Shown: positions 55,084 through 64,000 of the stretch, piece after piece | Layout of the letters: each line of letters begins with the position of its first letter | Position numbering within the stretch: position 1 is the stretch's first letter | Assembly (NCBI RefSeq): GCF_000972845.2 | Contig: NC_040028.1 | Span: 14,196,871 to 14,260,870 of the forward strand | Direction of reading: 5' to 3' | DNA length: 64,000 bases | Source: Larimichthys crocea | Taxonomy: Eukaryota; Chordata; Actinopteri; Sciaenidae | Position numbers and translations under genes: made by a program | The notes under the pieces: model-generated | Told to the model about the DNA's origin: nothing | Database searches by the model: none | Seen by the model: the letters and a program-made list of their open reading frames with translations, nothing else

Positions 55084-55583
55084 TGTATTTAAATATATAT
55101 TAAAGAGTATTTTTTTTATTGTAGCAGGTTTGTACTCATACACAGAAAGAACACAGTGATCTCAGGTCAAATACACAATGCACTAAAGTGTGAAAGCGGA
55201 TAAACTGTCACCTCCCGTGGCAGCAGCTGTTCACCAACCCTGTCTGCTTGTTAGATAACACCCCTGTGGATGTCTCACACACAGTAATGAATCACTGTAG
55301 TGAAGGGGTCATCACTATCAGTGAACTGTGATTCACTCCACATGTAGATGTCTCTAGAATACACACGACTGTAGTAAATGCCAACCGTATCTGTGAACAC
55401 AGCACTGGAATGGATGGCGTTTTTTTAAATGTTTTTCCTGTAAAACTACATTTAATATTTCACCTTATTAGATAGACAGAAGTAAAATAAATGCAAAGAT
55501 CATAGGTTATTTTCGTGTGTCTGTACAACAGTATTACTAATCACCAAGGTGACAAGGCTCCACAGTTGTTTTTACTCTTATGA

Positions 55584-55589
55584 CAGCTG
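55584..55589 (+). promoter_or_regulatory. E-box (CAGCTG) upstream of klhl41
   Basis: CAGCTG, the form preferred by myogenic bHLH factors, about 180 bases before the klhl41 start codon and 53 bases before a MEF2 site. Confidence 0.4.
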
Positions 55590-55641
55590 TGTGAGCTCTC
55601 CGATTTGGCCAACCCGAATTCTTCACAGATGGGATGCTTGT

Positions 55642-55651
55642 CTATATTTAG
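55642..55651 (+). promoter_or_regulatory. MEF2 site upstream of klhl41
   Basis: CTATATTTAG is a perfect match to the MEF2 consensus YTAWWWWTAR, 117-126 bases before the start codon. klhl41 is a muscle gene in vertebrates, so the site fits its known expression. Confidence 0.6.
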
Positions 55652-55767
55652 AGGGACACTGTTATATTGAGGTGGCTTCAGACCTGGCTGCCCATAGTTC
55701 TCTCTGTCTTGACCAGCTTGAACAGTCTGTTGCGAACTGCCCCACTTCCTATCCTTAAAAAAACAAC

Positions 55768-58290
55768 ATGGATCGCCAAAGCTTGAGGGAAGATCTCCGT
55801 CTGTTTCAAACCACTTTGCTGCAGGACGGACTCAAAGAGCTTCTGAATGAGAACAAGTTGATTGATTGCGTCCTAAAAGTTGAAGACAGAGGCATCCCAT
55901 GTCATCGGCTCATTCTGGCAGCTTGTAGTCCTTATTTCCGGGAGCTGTTCTTCTCTGAAGATGGCAAGGAAGTGGACAAAAAGGAGGTCGTTCTGGATGA
56001 CCTGGATCCCACTGTTATGGAGGCCATTGTGAATTACATGTACTCAGCAGAGATTGATATCAATGTAAACAATGTGCAGGATATTTTGACCATTGCCAAT
56101 CGCTTCCAGATCCCTTCAGTGTTCACAGTTTGTGTGAATTTTCTCCAGAAGCAGCTGTCAAAGAAAAACTGCATTGCCATCTACAGGCTTGGACTGATGC
56201 TGAACTGTGCCAGATTGGCAATTGCAGCTCGAGATTACATCGCAGATCGGTTTGATACCTTAGCCAAGGATCCGGACTTCTTAGAGCTTGCTCATCCTGA
56301 ACTGTTTGCCATTATTGGAGCTGATGCGTTGAATGTAGAAAAAGAGGAGGTAGTGTTCGAGACCCTGATGAAGTGGATCAGGAAAGACAAAGAGAAGCGC
56401 TTGAAATCCTTAGAAGAGGCCTTCGACTGCATTCGTTTCCGTTTACTCCCAGAAAAGTACTTCAAGGAGAAGGTGGAGAAGGATGACCTCCTTAAGAGTA
56501 ACCCTGAGCTTCTCAAAAAAATCAAAGTGATAAAGGAAGCCTTTGCAGGGAAGCTTCCCGAGAGGAAAAAGGACGAGGAAGGAGAGGAGGAGAAGTTACC
56601 CGGCTACCTGAACGATAACCGCAGATACGGCATGTATGCCAAAGACATGGTTCTGATGATCAATGACACTTCTGCTGTGGCCTATGACGTCCAGGAGAAC
56701 GAGTGTTTTCTTGCCGCGATGGCAGAGCAGATCCCCCGAAACCACGTCAGCCTGATATCAAAGAAGAACAATCTGTATGTGTTGGGGGGACTGTTTGCAG
56801 ATGAAGAGGACAAAGAAAACCCTCTGCAGTGTTACCTCTACCAGGTATATACATTTAAATTTACATTGTATACATTGTTATTCCCTCGTTTGGTTTTTCT
56901 AAATATATTCAAATGTGTCTTTCAGTTGGACAGTCTCACTGCTCAGTGGATCGCTCTGCCACCCATGCCCTCCCCAAGATGTTTGTTCGCGATAGGGGAA
57001 TTTGAAAATCTCCTCTTTGCTGTAGCGGGAAAAGATTTAGAGTCCAATGAGTCTCATGACACTGTTCTGTGCTATGACACAGAGTAAGTTCAGTACACCA
57101 ATCTTCCTGAAAGCACTGATGTGTATTCCCTGTTTAACACTTCATCTGCTCTGTTTAGAAAAATGAAGTGGACTGAAGCAAAAAAGTTCCCCTTGAAAAT
57201 CCATGGCCACTGTGTGGTCTCCGAGAACGGGCTGGTGTATTGTATCGGAGGCAAAACAGATGACAAGTAAGACTACATTTTATATGAAGTCAGAATCTTT
57301 GATTTTCACGTTACACGAATCTGTCTTGGGAAATCATTCTTGTCTCGCTGTTACAGTAAAACAACCAATAAAATGTTTGCGTACAACCACAAGAAGTCAG
57401 AGTGGAAGGAGGTGGCCTCCATGAAGACACCCAGATCCATGTTCGGTGCAGTTATCCACAACGGGAAGATTGTTGTTGCTGGGGGAGTCAATGAAGACGG
57501 CATCACGGGTACATGTGAAGCCTACGACTTTGGAACCAACAAGTATGTTTATTACTTATCTTTTTATTACAATTTCTATACCCCTCAAAGTGTTGTGCAT
57601 GAGTGGTTATAGTTGTGTTTAGTTTTTGCCCCCCAGATTAGTAACCACTGCTCTAAATCCAAAAAAGTAAGTAAGGGGCTGTAGCTCAGGAAGTAGATTG
57701 GGTCATCCACTAATCAGATGATTGGCAGACTGCATGTTGAAGTGCCCTTGAGCAAAATACTTAACCCCAAATTGAAGGCTATGTCGTCGGTGTGTGAATG
57801 CGTTGAATGCTTGGCTCCCAAAACCTGATGAATTGCTGGCACCAATGGCAGCCAATGCCATCAGTGTATAACTTTTTTCGCTCAGAAGACTAGAAAGGCA
57901 CAAAGTACAGTCCATTCACAGCTGATTTTACCTTGTTGCAGGTGGTCACCCTTCACAGAGTTTCCCCAGGAGAGGAGCTCAGTCAACCTGGTCAGCTCTG
58001 GAGGGTTCTTGTACGCCGTAGGAGGCTTCGCCTTGGTGGAGAACGAGGACAAAGAGTGTGCACCCAGTGAAGTCGTTGACATTTGGCAGTATGTGTTGAT
58101 TTTGTTGCATCTTTCTTGGACAATGATAGCTCTCCTGATAACAGTGTATTGTAGTAACATGTTTTACTGTCTCACCAGGTATGAAGAGGACAAAAAACAG
58201 TGGACCGGCATGATTAGAGAGATGCGATATGCTGCTGGAGCTTCATGTGTGTCCATGCGTCTGAATGCAGCCAGGATGCCCAAACTGTAA
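55768..58290 (+). CDS. klhl41: KLHL41 (kelch-like 41), six exons, complete
   Basis: KLHL41 is a BTB-BACK-kelch adaptor of Cullin-3 found in skeletal muscle sarcomeres; human mutations cause nemaline myopathy. Exons are 55768-56844, 56926-57083, 57159-57266, 57357-57542, 57942-58088 and 58179-58290, giving 595 residues (human 606). The BTB domain covers about residues 25-130 ([20 protein letters not shown]), BACK about 135-240 ([20 protein letters not shown]), and five or so kelch blades follow with double-Gly turns such as [19 protein letters not shown] and YAVGGF. Exon 1 holds BTB, BACK and the first blade. The C-terminal [14 protein letters not shown] is characteristic. Fish may have a and b copies; which one this is cannot be decided here. 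Confidence 0.96.
57672..57925 (+). mobile_element. tRNA-derived SINE in klhl41 intron 4
   Basis: It begins GGGGCTGTAGCTCAGGAAGT, an A-box-like tRNA head, continues with GAAGTGCCCTTGAGCAAAAT and CATCGGTGTGTGAATG-like body sequence (57785), and ends in AAGACTAGAAAGGCACAAAG and CAGTCCATT, the standard tail of a common percomorph SINE. A clear B box is not preserved. Its 3' end is about 16 bases from the exon 5 acceptor. Confidence 0.75.
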
Positions 58291-59554
58291 CAGCAGTCCA
58301 GAGACATACAAGGGACTTTCACCTTACTGCTGCAGACAAGAATATCATGAACATGCTCTTATTTAGTGGCTCATTTACACATGACACGTGTCCATTTTGT
58401 CAGTTTTAACTGGCTTATTTCTCATAAGTCATTGGAGTCTAAAATTAAACAGTCACTGCTGTTTGGACCAGACAGATCTTCTAAAACATATCAAGTGTTG
58501 AGAATTCCCGACCACCCCACCTCCACCCAATAATAAATATATGTGAGTATTATTAATATTATCTGGTAAAGGTTTGCATAGAAAAGATGTTTTTTGATGA
58601 TTGTTTTCTTTTGTTAATCTGGAATTGTTCCTTTTCCAGCTAGTTCCTTGTAACTCTTCAGTATTAAAATATTATCTCACACAGACTCGTGTCTGCTCTT
58701 TTCAGATTTTCTTTTCTTTAAACACAGCTTATAAAATATGGATTTCATTCAAGACCAGAAATATTGTGCCCTTGTGAATGTAGAGAAAATAAAATAAAAG
58801 AAAACTATCTGTTATCTTGGGATACACAATAACAATTTGTTATTTTGTCATAAATAACTTGTTATCACGAGGAAATTGCTGCGTTACATTATAAGATAAG
58901 ACTTTTGTTGTGTGAGAAATGTAACAGGTCAGAACAGACTGGATTAAAGTAACCAAAGGTTCAGTTAGTTCAGTTAGAATAATAAAAGTGTTAAATGTAG
59001 ATTTCATGTTATTAAAGACAGGACATATTTTAATTATGGGAAAATGTCTGCTGATGCTCTACAATCACTGTTTGATGGTTGAACTGGTATACAATACTCA
59101 CCAACAAAGGGCAGAAGTATCAGCTGATGTTAATTTTAAGCCTTGGCTGCTGCTGAGACTCCAAATATTAACTTACTTCACAGCCAGTAGAGGAAGTATT
59201 CAGCTCCTTAACTAAAGAAGCAACACACTGTGAAAATACTATATAGTAATAGTTACTGAAGTAAAAGTATGTAATGTCGGGTAGTTTAATGTACAGCAAT
59301 GTATCATATTCTATGAGATCATGATAGTTTGTAACAGCTGAAAAATCAACTTTTCACGAGCTCAGCCTTGTTTTATAGCTTTGTCGTGATTTATATTATA
59401 ATATATTGTAATTGTTAATTTAGCTTTAAAAGTACAGGAAAAATGTCAGACAAACAGTGCAGTAAAAAGTCGAATATTTGGTTCTATATGTGGTAATAGT
59501 CTTTGTTACATTCTACCACCTTTGACAGCAGTGTGTTATCCATCCATACATCTT

Positions 59555-59655
59555 TTTTCCTCTAACCACTTATCCTCATCAGGGTCACGAGTGGCTGGAG
59601 CCTATCCCAGCCGACACTGGGCGAGAGGAAGGCTACGCCATGGAGAGGGCAGCGG
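59555..59655 (+). repeat. teleost interspersed repeat fragment
   Basis: AGGGTCACGAGTGGCTGGAG and CCTATCCCAGCCGACACTGG (about 59580-59620) belong to a very common teleost repeat. A fragment with the partner part of this family (CCATCCATCCATTTTCTACA, then GACAGGTCGCCAGGGCACAG) lies at 63686-63770. Confidence 0.6.
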
Positions 59656-59780
59656 GATTATTTGCAAGTAAAATAAAGGAAAGCCAAAACGGTGGTTCTC
59701 AAACAGTGGTACGTGACCTCTCTCTAGTGGTACGTGGAGGAATCTTCAGAAATATTCTTTAAAAAATGTGGTTGTTGGGG

Positions 59781-60000
59781 TTACTTTTCCTTCCTCCTCA
59801 GCCAGAGACAAAAGCTCCCCTTCTCAGCCTCCTCTGCCAGCTCTTTGGTTGCTTTCTTTAGGTTCCCTCCGGTCACTCCTGTGTCCCTCAGTAGGCATGT
59901 TGTTGACAGCCCCACGTAGCCTCGGCATCCGACTTCCACTTCCACAGATGGTAGTCTTCCAGCCAGCCATCCGTCACTCACCTGCCAGCTCTGAGTACTT
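59781..60000 (-). mobile_element. retrotransposon polyprotein relic downstream of fastkd1
   Basis: The minus-strand ORF reads LPSVEVEVGCRGYVGLSTTC and LKKATKELAEEAEKGSFCLW, resembling the C-terminal tail repeated in many teleost non-LTR element proteins. About 75 residues are intact. It lies beyond the fastkd1 polyadenylation signal. Confidence 0.55.
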
Positions 60001-60297
60001 GGCCTTTTTTCGCACGTAAGCGGCCTCAATATAATATCAATGACACAGAAGCATTGCATTTTATTCAAAATACTCCCTTTAATACAAAAGCGCATAATAT
60101 ACAATCTCACAATCAACATGAAACGGGTAGATTCACGTCAACTTTATGCTCAATGTCTTTAAATAAAGAGCACTTGATGTATATTAACATAGTTACATCG
60201 TTTTTAAAACTCTGTTCAGTGTTTCAGCCTGAAAACTCTCATAACCAAGCTCAGCGCTAAGTGTAACATTACTTTCATTGTTCAATAAATAATTCCT

Positions 60298-63200
60298 TCA
60301 AGGAGAGAGCTCTTTAAATATTTTCTTCTTCAGGTATTCCTTCCAGGCGTCCTGTGTCGAGAGCTCCATAGAGTTCCATTCAAAGTGAGGGATCTGTAAA
60401 AATAAATATTGTTTAGTGTGCGCTGTAAGAGATGTACCAACAGCACATGTAATCCTTAAATGATGTTTTCTTACCTGAACCACACGGTATCCCAGGATTT
60501 CAAGGTGTCTTTTTCTCATCAGGGCTTCACCTTTTATGTGGTGAGTATTCTTGCAGAAGGTCTTTGAATCAAGAAAGTCCACAGCAACTCTGAGTGATAA
60601 GTAAAAACCTGGTGTCAAACATTGCATTTTTAAATTATTCATCTTTAGTATTCAGGCTGGTTTTTGTCACATTCATACCGCTGAGCTCCAGGTGGAATCT
60701 CATCTCTGATGTTTTCCTCTGGGCTCATCGTCCAAAGAACCTTTCCTCTGTCTGACATCTGCAGTGTGTTGGTGTCGCTGTAGGGCAACGACTGCAGGTG
60801 TTTGTCCAGCACACATTCAAACTCTGCAAAGTCAAAACATGGTCATGTTACACTTCCATCACCATGAATATTCGTTTCCCAGTTAGTTTACCTTTGTTCA
60901 GCTTTGACAGAGCGGATGTGCAAACTGTACAGTCTGTTTATAGTTTGTCATCGATCTGATCACTAGTTATTTATTACAGCATCCGAGGAGCTGCAGGACT
61001 TCGTCCAGACTAAATCTTAAACACCTTTAAGACTTGTGTTTAGAAATACCCATTGTTTTTTCCCCCGCCTTAGGTGCTAAGACATTTTCAGAAGAGAATA
61101 AAAGAGGTGTCATAAACATCATCACATCAGTGTTTAATAGTGAGATTGCCCAACATTACTCACCAACGGTGTAAAAATATGGAGTGACAACCGCTACTTG
61201 AACACGGTTAATGCCACCAAGAACTTCACTCAGCATTTTGTGGATTTGCTGTTGCGCAGGACTGACGACGACATACCCTGAAAAATATTATGACATGCGT
61301 TAAACTAAATTTAAAAAATAAAAATCATTTATTTCTCTGAGCATCTTCTTACTTTTCTTTTGCAACTTCCGGCAGTGGCGCTCATGAAACCACGGCACCT
61401 GAAACTCAGGACACTGGAGACACACGGCGCGATTGAGCTCCATGAGGCGCTGTCTGGTCCGCAAGTTGAGGCCATCAGGTATGGCTGTAAGAAGGTGTGA
61501 CTTGCTTAGATAAATACTTTGCTGCGAATGCATATTAACAGCTAGGTGGGGAACATACTTTCTAGTTGGGAATCCAGCCTTCCCAGGAAGTCTATGCTGA
61601 AGATTTCTTTGATTATCACCTCAGGGAAACAGTCAGCCACAGCCAAAGAGTATGCCATGAGAACCAACAGATGTGGGTCAAAGGAGCCTACAAACACAGA
61701 GAAAAAGGTGTTGAGTGTGAGCTTAAAAAGAGAAAGAAAAAAGCGTAAACAGATTTACTTACTGAGACGTGGAGTGACGTGCCGAATACAAACGTCATAC
61801 AACTCATCTGCTTGTGGAGTATCGTAATTCAGGGTGGAGAAGGGCAACAGGGTGGCATATGTTGCCGTGTAGTGAAGCTTAAAAAAGAAAGCACAGTTAA
61901 CATATGTGTAATAACTCCATAGTTAATATATTGCGATGTCTCTTAGAGGAGCACCTTGTCAATGTCTTTAATGGCCACACTGGCGATACGGTCCATCAGT
62001 GGAGGGCAGAGGTGATTTATCTTGGTTAAGAAGAGAGCCAACTCAGTCATATTGGTCCAATTGATTTGGTCTATCATCCTCTGTAGCGTGGCCATCGTCT
62101 CTTCGACCAGCATTTCCTCAAACCACTCTCCCGACATGTACTTGAGCTCCTCCAGCACCAAGTCCAGCCGGTCAGCCGTTCGCAGCCTCTCTTGCCCGCA
62201 GCGGTTCAGGTTCTGCAGCAGGCGGACGTACTTACTGGGAGTGTTGTGGCGGTAGGAAGGGTCACTGCGCACCCACTTGGCGATGGCAAACGAAAGGGTG
62301 TTGAGGTCGTTGAGGGAACACTGGCTAACCACTGCGTTCGCCCGTGAGATCATGATGTCATAGAGCCGTGGGGAGGGCAGCATGGACAGAACACGGGCCA
62401 ACATGATGACTTCATAGGGTAAGAAGCTGCGCTGCAAAAAGCTGCAAGATAAACGGTTATCAGCCTACTTTTCATTCAGTGAAAGAAGCTGAACTGACTC
62501 CTTAGCTCAAATAAACACTTACTTGACCAGAGTGTTTCTTAGTTTATTGAAGAGTTCGGGGTTCTGGTAATGCAAGAAAAAAAGAGTTTGGGTGATTCTG
62601 GCCACCTCCACTGGCCTGTAGACGTCGAGGTTCCTCTGGATTACTGATGCAACTCTGGAAAACAATTACAGAAATTATTACATTTATATAGATATTTAAA
62701 TATATCAGAAGAGACTTAAAGGAAGAGGAGTGATAAACTCATCATGATGAAGATCCCTTTAAATTTGATATGTAAAGATTTAGAGAAAATAATTAGAAGT
62801 AAATCTATAATGACCAAATGGAGGATGAGAAACATTTAAAATGTGGGAAATGAATGATTAGTCTCTTCCCTTAAATCTCTCTTTTTTTTTTTAAATCATT
62901 CCTGTACTCATGCTTCACATGGGTCCTTGAAGTCTCTGAAAATGTGTGAATTTGGGGGTTTAAGAGTCACTTAAGTCATTTATCTCTGTGTATGTACTGA
63001 TAAATTGTTACTAGAACTAGCTGAGAAGCTGAGAAAAGTTTTTCACCATATTCACATGAAGGACAACATCAGGTTGGTAATGGACCGGCTTGAGATGTGG
63101 GAATAATTTTGGATTATTTTAGTAAAGCTATAAATTGTTAACTCTCAATAAATCATCCTTCCAGTTCAGTTTCTTCGTGATCACATTGGGTAGAAGACTG

Positions 63201-64000
63201 GATTCAGTTTATGGACACGAGTCAGAAATAAGACACTCAGCAGACTAAGTGGCCCCGACAACTTGGAGCTTCTTGTTAAACGGCCACTATAGATGAATAA
63301 TGAAAAATCCAAACAGGTGATTGAAAATGCTTGAATTTTTATATTTTGTGTGGGAATATGAATAGAAATTGAAGTTCTTTTGATATATTATTTACTTGAC
63401 TTTAGTAAATAGCTCCAAATGTCCCACTGTCTAATGTCTACCTCTGTGAACTTGTGTAAAGCCTGCTAGCTGTCATTCACATAAAAATTCTTAATAATTA
63501 ACCTTCATCCATGTCTCAAGATATGTTGTGTTGGGTCCTTGAATTTGAGGTAATTGGGGTCTGAAAGGGCTTGAATTTGATGTTTAAGGAGGTTTGGGAA
63601 CATTGTGTACTTTTCAGCTGACATACAGTATACTGTTATCTTGATATAGCTGCAATAAGTTATATTTTTCCTTTTTATAATAACATCCATCCATCCATTT
63701 TCTACAACCACTGACTTGGACAGGTCGCCAGGGCACAGAGAGACAAACAACCATTCACACTCACATAACATACATATACTCATATAACATAGATATGAAC
63801 TCACCTGTTCAGTAACTTAAGATTCCTGCTCTTAATCTCTTCTAGAGCTTCACATACAGCTAGAGCCTGATGTGCACTGAGCTCATCTGCCACCAGGAGG
63901 GCCGTGTTCTCCAACCTTCGAGGGATGAAACCACACAGGAGACCTGTGAGACTCAAGAATTGCTTGTAAAGGGTTAGATTTATACTCATTACTCTTGGCA
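60298..64000 (-). CDS. fastkd1: FASTKD1, C-terminal part, at least ten exons, 5' end off window
   Basis: FASTKD1 is a mitochondrial RNA-binding protein of the FAST kinase family that affects stability of mitochondrial mRNAs. Exons are 64000(partial)-63805, 62654-62523, 62441-61955, 61877-61763, 61687-61559, 61484-61353, 61277-61164, 60823-60679, 60589-60475 and 60393-60298 (stop TGA 60300-60298), about 553 codons of a protein normally near 850. FAST_1 lies in the big exon (FLPYEVIMLARVLSMLPSPR), FAST_2 in SFDPHLLVLMAYSLAVADCF onwards, and the C-terminal RAP domain in LVAVDFLDSK-like sequence through HLEILGYRVVQ and IPHFEW. The frame is continuous. The donor after the 487-nt exon, GTGCTC, is weak. 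Identity as FASTKD1 and not another family member rests on synteny with klhl41 as well as sequence. Confidence 0.88.
62655..63804 (-). other. fastkd1 intron
   Basis: A 1.15-kb AT-rich intron. Near its 5' end it carries a repeat fragment (63686-63770) related to the one at 59.6 kb. An ORF at 63505-63804 overlaps the adjoining exon only in the wrong frame. Confidence 0.6.

Larger units (their letters stand above)
58291..60297. other. klhl41-fastkd1 convergent intergenic region
   Basis: It contains the klhl41 3' UTR with AATAAA at 58532-58537, AT-rich DNA, a repeat fragment at about 59555-59650, another at 59690-59750, a retrotransposon relic at 59780-60000 and the fastkd1 3' UTR with a minus-strand AATAAA at 60060-60065. 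No further gene is supported. Confidence 0.6.

Noticed and set aside
55288..55335. Inverted TGAATCAC/GTGATTCA pair before klhl41
   Set aside because: Only 8 bp of stem with a long, unpaired loop; not distinguishable from chance.

Overview
The window is vertebrate nuclear DNA, most likely from a ray-finned (teleost) fish. The genes are split by GT-AG introns, and the proteins are unmistakably vertebrate. The repeats (a tRNA-derived SINE, LINE relics, a hAT-type MITE, several short repeat families) are of kinds typical of teleosts. No bacterial, viral or CRISPR features are seen.

Layout. 1-23.5 kb, minus strand: the N-terminal 39 coding exons of the giant endocytic receptor LRP2 (megalin), about 2,156 codons, from the signal peptide (23537) into the fifth beta-propeller; the rest lies beyond base 1. 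24.5-27.4 kb, plus: CCDC89, seven exons. 27.6-30.4 kb, minus: ATP5F1B, the mitochondrial ATP synthase beta subunit, ten exons, complete. 33.6-48.1 kb, plus: a type XXVIII collagen (col28a1/col28a2), complete, about 1,235 residues. 50.3-54.9 kb, plus: BBS5, twelve exons, complete. 55.8-58.3 kb, plus: KLHL41, six exons, complete. 60.3-64 kb, minus: the C-terminal about 550 residues of FASTKD1, whose N-terminus lies beyond base 64000.

The exon models were read by hand from splice sites. In every gene the phases add up to one open frame, with no frameshift or premature stop. Order and orientation of LRP2(-), BBS5(+), KLHL41(+), FASTKD1(-) match the tetrapod block (human chromosome 2q31, from memory). 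Here CCDC89, ATP5F1B and the collagen lie between LRP2 and BBS5.

The genes are functionally unrelated neighbours, not an operon: endocytosis (LRP2), a coiled-coil protein (CCDC89), mitochondrial energy (ATP5F1B), extracellular matrix (COL28), cilium trafficking (BBS5), muscle sarcomere (KLHL41) and mitochondrial RNA (FASTKD1). Several have fitting promoter motifs: a perfect RFX X-box before bbs5, a perfect MEF2 site before klhl41 and an NRF1-like site before atp5f1b.

I found no wholly new biological system. The best leads are a 15-nt in-frame microexon in lrp2, strictly phased two-residue interruptions in the collagen helix carried by repeated 69-nt exons, a NAGNAG acceptor immediately before the collagen stop codon, a GC-AG intron in atp5f1b, and a hAT MITE with a perfect 8-bp target duplication nested in a LINE relic in a bbs5 intron.
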